A stretch of 64,000 nt of DNA, taken from NCBI GenBank assembly GCA_965366625.1, contig CBDUGP010000003.1:156566-220565 (forward strand), given 5' to 3'. A program made the translations under genes and the position numbers. Position 1 is the stretch's first letter, and each line of letters starts with the position of its first letter. Shown here piece by piece: positions 44,297 to 53,337 of the stretch. The notes under the pieces were generated by a model, which made no database searches, was not told where the DNA came from, and was given only the letters and a program-made list of their open reading frames with translations. The DNA comes from JAUIJL01 sp965366625. GTDB lineage: Bacteria > Acidobacteriota > Thermoanaerobaculia > Multivoradales > J023.

Positions 44297-45822
44297 GCAT
44301 CGACTTGCCGTCCGCGGTGGGCGCCCTGTGGGACGCGATGACCGTGCAAATGTTTTATGCCTCGGTGATCTTCGCCGTCGCCTGGCTTCTCACGCGGCGT
44401 CTTGCCCGACGCTCACCCGGCCTGCTCTACGGCATTTGGGGTTTGGTGATCCTGAGATTGGTGTTGCCGGTCGATCTGGCTTCGCCGATCAGCCTGGCCA
44501 CGGCCTTCGACCGATTGGCTGCCCAGGTCGGCCCGAGCTCAGAACAAGCGGTAGAACTCATCTCACCGGCCACGGCATTGAGCTGGACCCACCTCCATGC
44601 AGCAGGCCCGTCGGCCGACGGATGGCCCATGTGGACCACCCTCTTGTTGCTCGCCTGGGCCACCGCAGCGATTTTGTTCGTCGCGAAAATTGCAAAACGC
44701 CGAAGACCCTATCGGCAGTTGGCACGCCAAGCTCCCGAAGTTGAGGAGCCGGTCGCAACCCATCTGTTGAACCGCTGGCGGGCGATCTACGGCATTCGGC
44801 GACCGGTTCGTTTGGTCTCCCAGGAGTCGCACCCATTCACCGGTCCCTTCACCCTGGGCACCTTGCGACCCACGGTCTTCGTGCCTAGCTCAGTGCTGCG
44901 CCGTCCCCAGCTTCTGGAGGTCACCCTCGCCCACGAGCTGGCCCATGTGTCGCGATTCGACGACCTACGCCTGTGTTTTCAAGAGGCCGTGCGAGCCCTT
45001 TGGATCGGTTTTCCCCTGGTCCACCTGGCCACGGCCGCCATGCGTCGCGAGCGGGAACGCATTTGCGACCAGCTCGCCACTTCCCAAGGTCGACTGTCCC
45101 GAGGTCGCTATTTGGCGGCCCTCCAAACCCTGCTTCGGGAAGGTTTGACTCCAGCTGTGGCGGTGCCCGGTCTGGGCTCAGCCGAGCCTTCCCGAGCTTG
45201 CTCCACAAGGAAACCCACTATGCGTTTCGATTCCCTTCTCTCGGATCCTCGCCCTACTTCCCGCTCTGGTCGGCTGATTTACTGGGCCATGCTCGTGTTG
45301 CTCCTGCCCATGGCACCCATGGCTCCGTCGGCAATCGCCGAATCGCCGAGCCCGGCGGATCCGCCCACCGTCGCCCCGGCCTCAATCCCAACCCGTCCCG
45401 CGCCGGCACTGCTCGAGAAAATGATCAATCCTCTGCCCGGCGAAAAGCTCACCTCGGGCTTCGGCAACCGGAAAAACCCCTTCGACGGCCAAACCGTGTT
45501 TCATGACGGCGTCGACGTGCACGCCGGGCCGAGTTCCAAAATCTTGGCCCCGGCCGACGGTCTCGTGGAGCTGGCCACTGAGAAATGGGAAGGCAATGAG
45601 GCTTGGGGTACCGTGCTCATTCTGGACCATGGCCAAGGGGTGAAAACCCGCTACGCCCACCTCGAATCCCTGGGCGTCAAAGCAGGTGATCGCGTCGAGC
45701 AAGGCCAAGTCGTCGGCGTGCCCGGCAGCACCGGCAAAAGCACCGGTCGACACCTGCACTTCGAAATCTGGCAAGGCGACCAACGCATCGACCCGGCCTC
45801 GGTCATCCCCGGCTGGCAGTAG
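44293..45822 (+). CDS. M56 (BlaR1-like) membrane protease fused to an M23 peptidase
   Basis: A 509-residue protein. Three N-terminal TM helices precede the M56 domain; the zinc motif HELAH is in VTLAHELAHVSRFDD (about 216). A fourth TM helix (LIYWAMLVLLLPMAPMAPSA, about 333-352) is followed by an exported C-terminal domain. In BlaR1 that position holds a penicillin-binding sensor; here it is an M23 endopeptidase domain with HDGVD (about 405), TRYAHLESLGVKAGDRV and HLHFE (about 487), all zinc ligands intact. It could sense or cut peptidoglycan and relay the signal through M56 to cleave the repressor. Start ATG overlaps the upstream stop (ATGA), with GGAGGAG upstream. Families of M23/M56 fusions are known, so the architecture is not unique. 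Confidence 0.9.
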   Translation: MSIDLPSAVGALWDAMTVQMFYASVIFAVAWLLTRRLARRSPGLLYGIWGLVILRLVLPVDLASPISLATAFDRLAAQVGPSSEQAVELISPATALSWTHLHAAGPSADGWPMWTTLLLLAWATAAILFVAKIAKRRRPYRQLARQAPEVEEPVATHLLNRWRAIYGIRRPVRLVSQESHPFTGPFTLGTLRPTVFVPSSVLRRPQLLEVTLAHELAHVSRFDDLRLCFQEAVRALWIGFPLVHLATAAMRRERERICDQLATSQGRLSRGRYLAALQTLLREGLTPAVAVPGLGSAEPSRACSTRKPTMRFDSLLSDPRPTSRSGRLIYWAMLVLLLPMAPMAPSAIAESPSPADPPTVAPASIPTRPAPALLEKMINPLPGEKLTSGFGNRKNPFDGQTVFHDGVDVHAGPSSKILAPADGLVELATEKWEGNEAWGTVLILDHGQGVKTRYAHLESLGVKAGDRVEQGQVVGVPGSTGKSTGRHLHFEIWQGDQRIDPASVIPGWQ

Positions 45823-47986
45823 AGATTCGCAACGGCAACGACCTCAAGCGTTGCCCGGTCAGCCTGAACACGCCGTTGGCGATCGCCGCCCCGATTGGCC
45901 CGAGGGGCGGCTCGCCGACTGCTCCCGGCTCGTCGGCGTTTTCCAGAATCACCACGTCGATTTCCCGTGGGGCGTCCTTCATCAGCGCCATTCGATAGGC
46001 GCCGTAGATGGTCGGCGTGAGGGCACCGTCCTTGACCGTCATCTCTTCGTAGAGGGAAGCGCTCTGACCCATGATGATCGCGCCCTCACATTGGGCGCGA
46101 ATCTGATCGGGATTCACCGCCAGACCAGGATCGATCGCACACACCACTTTGTGAACCTTAATCTCTCCGTCTAATACGGACACCTCTACCACCTGGGCAA
46201 CGGGGGTGTTGGCGTCCGTGGAGGCGGCGAATCCCAGGGCTCGACTTTCGCCGGCGCCGTCCGGCCAATTCGCTCGATCCCTGGCGGCTTCGATCACCCC
46301 GCGCAAGCGTCGCCCGGCTTCGTCGTCTGCCAGGTGGTCGAGCCGGAATTGCACCGGGTCGGCCCCGGCCTTTTCCGCCAGCTCGTCGATAAAGCTTTCA
46401 ATGGCGAACGTATTCGCCAGAAGCCCCAAGCTCCGCCACCAGCTGGTGGCGAACGGCAACCTGACCCGCCAAGAAACGGCCCGATGGTGGGGAATCCCTT
46501 GATATTGAATCATGCCCCCACGCCAAGCTCCCAAATCGGCGCCGAGCACGGTCTCCATCAGCTCGGGGATGAACGGCGAGCCGAAGGCCACGTCACCGCT
46601 CGACACATGATGTTCGATCGCCTCGATCTGTCCACCGCTGAGCTTGGCCTTGAGCACATGGTGGGTGGGTGGACGGAAGGTGTCGTTCTGGAATTCCTCT
46701 TTGCGGTCGAAGAAACATTTGACCGGTCGGCCCACGGCCTTCGAAAGCACCGCGGCTTGCACGGCATTCGGAGTGTGCAAGCGTCGCCCGAATCCGCCGC
46801 CCAAATAGGTGGGTTGGACGTTGACCTGCTGCTCGTCGAGCCCCAGGCGCTCGGCGACCTCCCGGCGGGTGACTTGGGCCACTTGGGTGGAGATCAAAAT
46901 CGTGGCTTGATCCTTTTCCACGTAGGCGACGGCGCCGTTGGGCTCCAATTGGGCGTGGGCACCGATCGGAGACGAATATTCGGCGGTGATCACATCACTG
47001 TGGGCGGACAGAGTTTCCTCCGCGTCACCTTCTTTCTGAATCTCAAAGGGTGCGCCCTCGCCCACCCTGAGCATCGCCTCGATATCCGCCTGCTGCCAAT
47101 TCCTATCCACCTGCCAGCGAGCTCGGATCGCTTTCTTGGCAAGCTCGGCTTGGACCTGCGACTCGGCGACGACACCGACAAAATCCGGCTCCTTGACGAT
47201 TTTGACCACCCCCGGCATGCCCTCGGCCGCGGAGGTGTCGGCATCGACGAAGGTCGCGCCGATTTTGTCGGGTCGCACCACGGCGCCGTAGAGCATGTTC
47301 GGCAAGGCGGCATCGAAGCCGAAGATCGGCGAGCCGAGGACCTTGTCTTGGAGATCCACGCGGGGAATCGGTCGGCCGACGTAGCGGTATTCGGACACGT
47401 CTTTCAGCGGCGGTGGATCGGGCACGGTCCACTCCTGGACCTGGGCGACGATCTCGCCGTAGGTCATGGACTGCCCGCCGCCCGAGATCACCCCGGCGTC
47501 GGCGCTCAACGTCGAGACATCGACCCCCATCAGCTCGGCGGCTTCGGCCTTGAGCATCTCGCGCATCGTCGCCGCCAGCCTGCGCAGCGGGGTCCACAAA
47601 CCGGCGATCGAGTCGCTGCCACCGGTGGAACGGGGGTCGACATGAAGACGGGTCGCGGCGTGGACCACCTCCATGCGCTCGATCGGCACCTCGAACTCGT
47701 CGGCCGCGATTTGTGCCAACCCCGTGAAGATGCCTTGGCCCATCTCAACCTTGGGCGAGTGCAAAATGATCCGATTCTCCGCCGTGATCTCGAACCAAAC
47801 GTTGGGTCCAACCTGGTTGTCGTAGCTCTGCACCATCGTGCTGATCATGCCCGCCATATACCGTCGACCCAAATCTCGACTGAGATATCCCGCGCCAAGG
47901 ATCACACCCACTCCGGTGGCCGCCCCGACGAGGAATTTCCGCCTCCCGAATCCGGACTTCTTCGCCCCTTTCTTCGCCGTGCTCAT
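45803..47986 (-). CDS. Molybdopterin-binding subunit of an isoquinoline 1-oxidoreductase-type enzyme (IorB)
   Basis: A 727-residue large subunit of a xanthine-oxidase-family molybdenum hydroxylase, exported by the Tat pathway: the N-terminus has GRRKFLVGAATGVGVILGAGYL with twin Arg. Typical blocks are VEMGQGIFTGLAQIAADE, PTYLGGGFGRR, and GEPPLGPIGAAIANGVF near the C-terminus, containing the conserved catalytic Glu region. It oxidises N-heterocycles or aldehydes at a Mo cofactor outside the cytoplasm. It is the last gene of the operon cytochrome c - iorA - iorB; its start overlaps the iorA stop by four bases. The 3' end overlaps the convergent M56-M23 gene by 20 bases. Confidence 0.92.
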   Translation of the reverse strand: MSTAKKGAKKSGFGRRKFLVGAATGVGVILGAGYLSRDLGRRYMAGMISTMVQSYDNQVGPNVWFEITAENRIILHSPKVEMGQGIFTGLAQIAADEFEVPIERMEVVHAATRLHVDPRSTGGSDSIAGLWTPLRRLAATMREMLKAEAAELMGVDVSTLSADAGVISGGGQSMTYGEIVAQVQEWTVPDPPPLKDVSEYRYVGRPIPRVDLQDKVLGSPIFGFDAALPNMLYGAVVRPDKIGATFVDADTSAAEGMPGVVKIVKEPDFVGVVAESQVQAELAKKAIRARWQVDRNWQQADIEAMLRVGEGAPFEIQKEGDAEETLSAHSDVITAEYSSPIGAHAQLEPNGAVAYVEKDQATILISTQVAQVTRREVAERLGLDEQQVNVQPTYLGGGFGRRLHTPNAVQAAVLSKAVGRPVKCFFDRKEEFQNDTFRPPTHHVLKAKLSGGQIEAIEHHVSSGDVAFGSPFIPELMETVLGADLGAWRGGMIQYQGIPHHRAVSWRVRLPFATSWWRSLGLLANTFAIESFIDELAEKAGADPVQFRLDHLADDEAGRRLRGVIEAARDRANWPDGAGESRALGFAASTDANTPVAQVVEVSVLDGEIKVHKVVCAIDPGLAVNPDQIRAQCEGAIIMGQSASLYEEMTVKDGALTPTIYGAYRMALMKDAPREIDVVILENADEPGAVGEPPLGPIGAAIANGVFRLTGQRLRSLPLRISTASRG

Positions 47987-48474
47987 GATCGATCCTCAGG
48001 GGTTCCGTTCCGGAGTTCGGCGGCGCGATGGACGGCTTTGCGCATCCGGTAATAGGTGGCGCAGCGGCAAACGTTGACGATGTTGTCATCGATGTCCTGG
48101 TCGGTGGGGGAGGGGATTTTCTCCAACAAAGCGGCCGTTGCCATCATGAATCCCGGTTGGCAATACCCACATTGGGGCACCACTTCTTCGATCCAAGCCT
48201 GTTGAACCGGGTGCAGGCTCTCTCCCGCCGAGAGACCTTCGATGGTGGTGATCTCCTTGCCCTCGGCGAATTTGACCGCAAACGAGCACGATCGCACGGC
48301 TTCACCGTCCACGTGGATCGTGCAGGCCCCGCACGCGGCCTTGCCGCAGCCGAATTTGGTGCCCTTGAGGTCCAGCAGATCTCGGAGAACCCAAAGCAGG
48401 GGTGTGTCGCCGGCCACTTCGACTTGCTGGGCCACACCGTTGACGGTCAATGAGATGCGTTTGCTGTTCTCCAT
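47983..48474 (-). CDS. 2Fe-2S subunit of the molybdenum hydroxylase (IorA)
   Basis: A 163-residue iron-sulfur subunit with two [2Fe-2S] clusters. The plant-type N-terminal cluster uses CGKAACGACT with C-terminal partner C in VRSC, and the second uses CGYCQPG and CRC in NVCRCATYYRMRKAV. It passes electrons from the Mo centre to the cytochrome partner. No Tat signal is visible, so it is probably exported together with IorB as a complex (hitchhiker). Its start overlaps the cytochrome c stop by one base (TGATG). Confidence 0.95.
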   Translation of the reverse strand: MENSKRISLTVNGVAQQVEVAGDTPLLWVLRDLLDLKGTKFGCGKAACGACTIHVDGEAVRSCSFAVKFAEGKEITTIEGLSAGESLHPVQQAWIEEVVPQCGYCQPGFMMATAALLEKIPSPTDQDIDDNIVNVCRCATYYRMRKAVHRAAELRNGTPEDRS

Positions 48475-49097
48475 CAGTCTTCTCCGGCGTCGGGAATGGG
48501 AGTCCCTGCGGCGAACCAGGCCTTCACCGCCGCCAGGTAGTCTTCACGGGAAACCGGCGGTTTTTCACGAGCTTTTTCTTCGTGGTCGACGCCCGGCTCA
48601 AAAACCCAGAGCACTAACGGGTCGGTGGTGAGATGTTGCTCGATCTCCGCCGGGTTTCGTCCACCGTTCTTGGCGGGATCGAGTATCGATCGTGCGATCT
48701 CATAGCGGTTGAGACCCTCCCAAGCCATGCTGCGCGGCGCGAGATGCCAATGGGGCGCACCGGGAACCCCGGAAAAATCATTATTTTCTGCCTGATGACA
48801 AGTGCCACAGGTTAGGGCAGCCGGCCCGAAACCGTCGGCACCGCGCTGCACGCCGAATCGGTGGAGATGGCTGTCTTCACCTTGGTGGGGACGGTCTCCG
48901 GCGGGGTGGCAATTGATACATCGCCGGTGGGTGAGGACCCGCATCAGCTGATCAAAGCTCGCAGCTCCGCCAGCCGCCGACTCGGCGTCGGCATTGGCTT
49001 GCGGCTCGGCAGCGGTCCACACCGCGCCAGAAATCGAAGTCAGAGCGAGCAGGAAGACGATCCAAAAACGAAAGCTGCGATACGGACGGATTCCCAT
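48474..49097 (-). CDS. Secreted cytochrome c with two heme motifs, partner of IorAB
   Basis: A 207-residue protein with an N-terminal signal/anchor (FRFWIVFLLALTSISGAVW) and two heme c sites, CINCH and CGTCH. It is the likely electron acceptor for the molybdenum hydroxylase in the periplasm. ATG at 49097 is preferred to the upstream TTG at 49142 because a hydrophobic segment follows directly. It is the first gene of a three-gene operon with overlapping stops and starts. Confidence 0.85.
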   Translation of the reverse strand: MGIRPYRSFRFWIVFLLALTSISGAVWTAAEPQANADAESAAGGAASFDQLMRVLTHRRCINCHPAGDRPHQGEDSHLHRFGVQRGADGFGPAALTCGTCHQAENNDFSGVPGAPHWHLAPRSMAWEGLNRYEIARSILDPAKNGGRNPAEIEQHLTTDPLVLWVFEPGVDHEEKAREKPPVSREDYLAAVKAWFAAGTPIPDAGED

Positions 49098-49250
49098 AAA
49101 CCGGCCCTTCAAGAATTGCGTGGCGATGACTCTTGTATCCAAAATACCACGAGTCAGCGGATCCGACCGGTGACCGATGACGGCTCATCCCTTGCGGATG
49201 GCGCCATTCGCCCAGCAGCGGACCGGATCGCGGCTCAGCTCAGCCGGCAA

Positions 49251-50714
49251 TCACGGCGTGCTGAGAGACCAGGCGGAGGTGTCATTGGATTCGAATCCAT
49301 CAAAAAAGAACGATCGACAAGTCGAAGTCCCGTCTTCGCAGGGTAGAAAGAACATTCGACCTTGAACCGACAGGAAGGAAGTGTCTTCACCTGCGGAGCT
49401 GTAGCTGTCCCAAACCGCCACAAGTCGCCCCGCCGGGTTGATCGCCAAGTCGGGTCTGGCCTGGAGAGGTTGAGAGCCCTCCGGCCCGGTGCTGGTGATC
49501 AGCTGGAGATCGCCCACGGGCATGCCTAGGGAGTCGACGCGCAGGGCTTGAACCGAGTCGTCTCGCCACCACATCACGACGAAGGAGCCGTTAGGTTCCG
49601 CCTTCACAATGGGGTGATAAAGAAAATCGGGAGATGACTCTGCGATCAAGAACTCACCGCCGATCGGATTGCCCGAGGCGTCGATCCGCTGTCCCCGGGC
49701 CTCTACGCTCTCGGTCTCTCCGAGATCGGCGGTCCTGCCCTTCAACGTTTCGGAATTCGAAAGAGTTTGGCGAGGGTAGGAATAATACTGCCGGCGGTCC
49801 CAAACCACCACAAACTCCCCAGCCTCCGTCGCGCTGACCGTCGGCCCAAAAGAGCTGAGCATGGTGCTGACTTGGTATTGGCGCGTCAGCGGCATGTTCA
49901 TCGAATCGAAAGCCCGACCTTGGATAGATTTAGTCTCACCGGACAGGCCTGCTTCCCAGACCACGAGAAAACCCGAGTCCGACAGGGCGACCTCGGGTTT
50001 TGCGTCATACAAAAGGGAATGGGCGACCTCGAATTTAGATCCGATACCAGCCCCATTGACAGAAAATCTCCGACCAAAAAGCGAAAACCCGTCTACGGAG
50101 CCCTTTCGTTCAGAGCCGAAAGCGATGGGTTTATCGGCGAAAAGTTCCTCGGTTTCCGCAGTCCAAACGACGACGAAGCCACCGTTGGCGTCCATGTCGA
50201 TGTCCATATTCGTGCTCGGCAACTCGGTGGCCACATCCACCTCGGCGCCGAGTTGGTTTCCGGCGGAGTCGTAGCGCTTGAATCGCAGGGACGCCTCTTC
50301 CAGCGCCGATGCATGCCAGAGCACGACGAAACCTCCGTTCTTATCCACAGCCACCTCGTGGCCATCGAGCGGAAAATCCCAAGTGACCCAAGATTCATTG
50401 CCAATGGGTGAGCCCGCCGAAGTGAAACGACGCGCCACAACGGCCTGGTATTTGCCGTCGAAGTCGTCCGATTCCCAGACCACGACAAAGGAGCCGTCCT
50501 CCGCCATTCCGACCCGCGCCCCGTCCTGATTCTGCGCAGAAACGGTGTTGACCTGAAATTGGTTGGTGATCGGCACGGGTCCAGGCCCCTCTCCACCGAA
50601 CTCGTCGAGGCTGGGATTCTCGGATTCGGCCGCTGCGATGGCCATGGTTGAGAGGCTGATTTGAAGAAGCGAGGCGAGAAGAGCGGAAAAAAGAGCGGAA
50701 CGATTGAAGCGCAT
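49251..50714 (-). CDS. Secreted beta-propeller-like protein with C-terminal GFES tag
   Basis: A 487-residue exported protein with a signal peptide (FNRSALFSALLASLLQISLSTMAIAA). The body has seven or more repeats of a (D/E)GSFVVVWES-type strand pattern (SFVVVWESDDFDG, GGFVVLWHA, GGFVVVWTAE, GFLVVWEA, EFVVVWDRR, SFVVMWWRD, RLVAVWDS), the signature of a beta-propeller. The C-terminus is Cys-rich and ends FFFDGFESNDTSAWS plus four residues. The same end occurs in the unrelated beta-helix protein at 60980-62530, so it may be a sorting or surface-attachment signal. ATG at 50714 follows AGGAGG. Confidence 0.8.
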   Translation of the reverse strand: MRFNRSALFSALLASLLQISLSTMAIAAAESENPSLDEFGGEGPGPVPITNQFQVNTVSAQNQDGARVGMAEDGSFVVVWESDDFDGKYQAVVARRFTSAGSPIGNESWVTWDFPLDGHEVAVDKNGGFVVLWHASALEEASLRFKRYDSAGNQLGAEVDVATELPSTNMDIDMDANGGFVVVWTAETEELFADKPIAFGSERKGSVDGFSLFGRRFSVNGAGIGSKFEVAHSLLYDAKPEVALSDSGFLVVWEAGLSGETKSIQGRAFDSMNMPLTRQYQVSTMLSSFGPTVSATEAGEFVVVWDRRQYYSYPRQTLSNSETLKGRTADLGETESVEARGQRIDASGNPIGGEFLIAESSPDFLYHPIVKAEPNGSFVVMWWRDDSVQALRVDSLGMPVGDLQLITSTGPEGSQPLQARPDLAINPAGRLVAVWDSYSSAGEDTSFLSVQGRMFFLPCEDGTSTCRSFFFDGFESNDTSAWSLSTP

Positions 50715-50942
50715 AGCTGGCACCTCCTGGAGATCACCAAAGACCTCGCGGATTAGGCGGTTGACAATAAGACGGCTAAATAGCTAGGCGGATACGGTTT
50801 GGTTAGTCAATCAAGGCCAGCGTTTTTAACCAAACTCCAGCGCGAGCAAAGAGAGCCACCAGCTCGAAGGTCGAACCTTGGGCAAACCCAAGAAACCTAG
50901 GCGACGCCTCCCCGACCGTGGGCGCGGGAAGCCATCGAGTGT

Positions 50943-51803
50943 TCAGTCGGCCAAGCTCCTCAGCTCGAAAGCCTGTTCCTGCTGCTTCTCCATGCTCTGC
51001 CGCAGCCCCGACACGCTGGGGCCATGGCTCAGCACGCCCCGCGACGAGGTGGGGATGACGCGCCCGATGGCTTGGCCGAAGACTTTTCGCACGTCGTCGA
51101 AGCCGGCGCCTTGGGCGCCGATTCCCGGGGCCAGGAAGAGGGATTTGGGCAGGCGCTCGACCACTGAAGCGGCGGTTTTGCCGAGGGTGGCGCCGATCAC
51201 GGCGCCTACTGGACCGACTTCTTCATCGGTCACGCTGTTGAAGTCGGTGATGGAGTCCGCCAGATACTCGGCCACGGTGCGACCGTCTTCGAGGCGGGCG
51301 GCTTGCAGCTCGCGACCTTCGGGATTCGACGACAACACCACGGGGAAGAGCATGGCACCTTGTTCGGTGGCCCTTTCCACTGCCGGTCGCAGGGTTCCCG
51401 GGCCCAGGTAGGCGTTGAGGGTGAGGGCGTCGGGCCCCATCGGGCTGCTGCGGCCGATCAAGCCTTCGGCGTAGGCGGTCAAGCTATGGCCGATGTCACC
51501 CCGTTTGGCGTCGAGCAGCACCAGGGAGCCTCGCTCCTGGGCTCCGCCGATGAATCGGCGCAGTTCCATGAGGCCGGCGGGACCAAAGCGCTCGAAAAAA
51601 GCCGATTGGGGTTTGAAAATCGCTAGACGATCTTCGGCGGCCTCTAAGACCCGATCGCAAAAAGTTCCAACCCCGGCCGCATTGAGGGACAGCCCCCAAT
51701 TCTGAAGCAAGATGTCGGACGGGTCGACGCCACAACAAAAGGCTGAACGCTCTTCGGCTAGGGAGCTGAATCGGCGCCAAAAACTCAGGGTCTGCTCGGT
51801 CAT
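50943..51803 (-). CDS. pyrF: Orotidine 5'-phosphate decarboxylase (type 2)
   Basis: A 286-residue TIM-barrel enzyme that makes UMP from OMP. The catalytic motif VLLDAKRGDIGHSLTAYAE contains the Asp-Lys-Asp network. PALTLNAYLGPGTL-like substrate loop (here PDALTLNAYLGPG) and GIGAQG phosphate-binding loop are present. The length and sequence fit the long, type 2 form found in actinobacteria and acidobacteria rather than the shorter E. coli form. Single gene, minus strand. Confidence 0.95.
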   Translation of the reverse strand: MTEQTLSFWRRFSSLAEERSAFCCGVDPSDILLQNWGLSLNAAGVGTFCDRVLEAAEDRLAIFKPQSAFFERFGPAGLMELRRFIGGAQERGSLVLLDAKRGDIGHSLTAYAEGLIGRSSPMGPDALTLNAYLGPGTLRPAVERATEQGAMLFPVVLSSNPEGRELQAARLEDGRTVAEYLADSITDFNSVTDEEVGPVGAVIGATLGKTAASVVERLPKSLFLAPGIGAQGAGFDDVRKVFGQAIGRVIPTSSRGVLSHGPSVSGLRQSMEKQQEQAFELRSLAD

Positions 51804-52001
51804 ATTTAGACGATCTCCAGGCTGTGGGACGGCGGATTCGTGGCTCTGTGAGTCGCCTTATGGTGGCATTCGCGACGGCAGATTGTAAGCCCTGCCGACC
51901 CGCCTCCAACAGAATGACCTGCCGCTGAGAAATTCGCCGACTGGGCTCGTTGATCTCCTGCGTGGCGAACAACCGTGACGTGCACATCAGGAGATACCCC
52001 C

Positions 52002-52268
52002 ATGTCGATACCCTTCCTCAACGACCCTGCACAGAAATTATTGACCGCCCTAGGGGCTGTCGCGTTCTGCACCCTTGTTACGGCCGCTCCCGAAGCTCGA
52101 GCCGCTGAGGTGATCACCACCAGCCAATACGACGGTACCTTGCAACAGGCGATCGACCAAGCCGGCGAAGGCGCCGGCGCTTCGCTCGACATCGACTTCA
52201 ACTCGCGCTTTTTGAGGATTCGTCATCAAGCACGGGTGATCGTCGGCGCCGGAGCGAGAATCCACTGA
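52002..52268 (+). CDS. Small exported hypothetical protein
   Basis: An 88-residue protein with a signal peptide (LLTALGAVAFCTLVTAAPEARA); the mature part is about 50 residues (QYDGTLQQAIDQAGEGAGASLDIDFNSRFLRI). I do not recognise a family. ATG at 52002 follows AGGAG. It is transcribed alone between the divergent pyrF gene and the convergent second nitronate monooxygenase gene. Confidence 0.55.
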   Translation: MSIPFLNDPAQKLLTALGAVAFCTLVTAAPEARAAEVITTSQYDGTLQQAIDQAGEGAGASLDIDFNSRFLRIRHQARVIVGAGARIH

Positions 52269-52297
52269 ACCAGGCCGAGGACGGGCACGGACCCCGA

Positions 52298-53278
52298 TCA
52301 GGAATAGGTATCGAGCAGCTTCGACTGGCTGCGAATCGCTTGGGTCATTTCGGACTTCAAGCGCTCGATCAATTCCTTCACCGGCACCACGTCGTCGATG
52401 GTCGTCACCCCTTGGCCCGCGGACCACAGGGTCTTCCAGGCTTTGGCTTCGGCCTCGGCGGCGTCGAGTTCTTTGCCGAAATCTACTTTGGCCTTGGAGT
52501 CCCACATTTCCTTCGTGATACCCATGGATTCCAGGCTGCGGCGTAGGAAGTTGGCGGGCACACCGGAAACGGCGGCGGTATAGACGATGTCGGAGGTCTT
52601 GCTGTCGATGATCATCTGTCGATAGTCGTCGTCGGCCCGGCTTTCGGTGACGTTGATGAAACGTGTGCCCAAATAGGCCAGATCTGCTCCCATTTGCATG
52701 GCGGTGGCCACGTCCCGACCGTTGCTCATGCAACCGGAAAGCAGCAGGGTGCCGTCGAAAAAGCTGCGCATCTCGGCGATGAACGGCATCGGGTTCAGGG
52801 TTCCCGCGTGGCCCCCGGCGCCGGCGGCGACGCAAATCAACCCGTCCACCCCGGCTTCGGCCGCCTTTTCGGCGTGCCGTCGATTGGTGACGTCGTGGTA
52901 GACCAAACCGCCGTAGGAGTGGACCGCTTCCACCAGCTCGGACACCGCACCGAGTGACGTAATGACCAGCGGAACTTTGTGCTTGACCACGATCTCCAAA
53001 TCCGCCTGAACCCGGGGATTGGACCGGTGCACGATCAGGTTGACCCCGTACGGGGCCGCGGGCTCACCGCCGGCTTGGGCATAGCCGTCCAGGGCTTGGT
53101 TGATTTCGACCAACCACTGCTCGAAACCTTCCGTGGAACGTTGGTTCAAGGCGGGAAACGTGCCGACCACGCCGTTCTTGCAGCATTCGATCACCAGCTT
53201 GGGGCCGGAGATCAAAAACATCGGAGCGGCGACGACCGGAATGGAGAGGCTTTTTTGGAACGGCAGACGATCGGGCAT
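52298..53278 (-). CDS. Nitronate monooxygenase-like flavoprotein (2)
   Basis: A 326-residue FMN TIM-barrel protein of the same family as the one at 5109, with similarity limited to motifs: IPVVAAPMFLISGPKLVIECCKNGVVG, YGVNLIVHRSN, LVYHDVTNRRHAEKA, CVAAGAGGHAG, and LSGCMSNGRDVATAMQMGADLAYLGTRFI (shown in part). Substrate unknown. Start at 53278 has GAGGAG upstream. It lies downstream of yajQ on the same strand, separated by a 13-bp tandem repeat that overlaps the yajQ stop codon. Confidence 0.85.
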   Translation of the reverse strand: MPDRLPFQKSLSIPVVAAPMFLISGPKLVIECCKNGVVGTFPALNQRSTEGFEQWLVEINQALDGYAQAGGEPAAPYGVNLIVHRSNPRVQADLEIVVKHKVPLVITSLGAVSELVEAVHSYGGLVYHDVTNRRHAEKAAEAGVDGLICVAAGAGGHAGTLNPMPFIAEMRSFFDGTLLLSGCMSNGRDVATAMQMGADLAYLGTRFINVTESRADDDYRQMIIDSKTSDIVYTAAVSGVPANFLRRSLESMGITKEMWDSKAKVDFGKELDAAEAEAKAWKTLWSAGQGVTTIDDVVPVKELIERLKSEMTQAIRSQSKLLDTYS

Positions 53279-53285
53279 AGGTCTC

Positions 53286-53337
53286 CTCGGTTAAGCGGCT
53301 CGGTTATGCGGCTCGATTAAGCGGCTCGGCTCAGCGG
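53286..53337. repeat. 13-bp x 4 tandem repeat overlapping the yajQ stop
   Basis: Four units of 13 bases (consensus CTCGGTTAAGCGG) at 53286-53298, 53299-53311, 53312-53324 and 53325-53337. The last unit contains the minus-strand TGA stop of yajQ. Confidence 0.95.

Noticed and set aside
43688..45822. A beta-lactam resistance operon
   Set aside because: The sensor position holds an M23 peptidase and no beta-lactamase or penicillin-binding gene is adjacent, so the resistance label is not supported.
46334..48052. A 572-codon plus-strand open frame opposite iorB
   Set aside because: It is a shadow of a well-conserved molybdenum hydroxylase gene; no family motif in the translated sequence.
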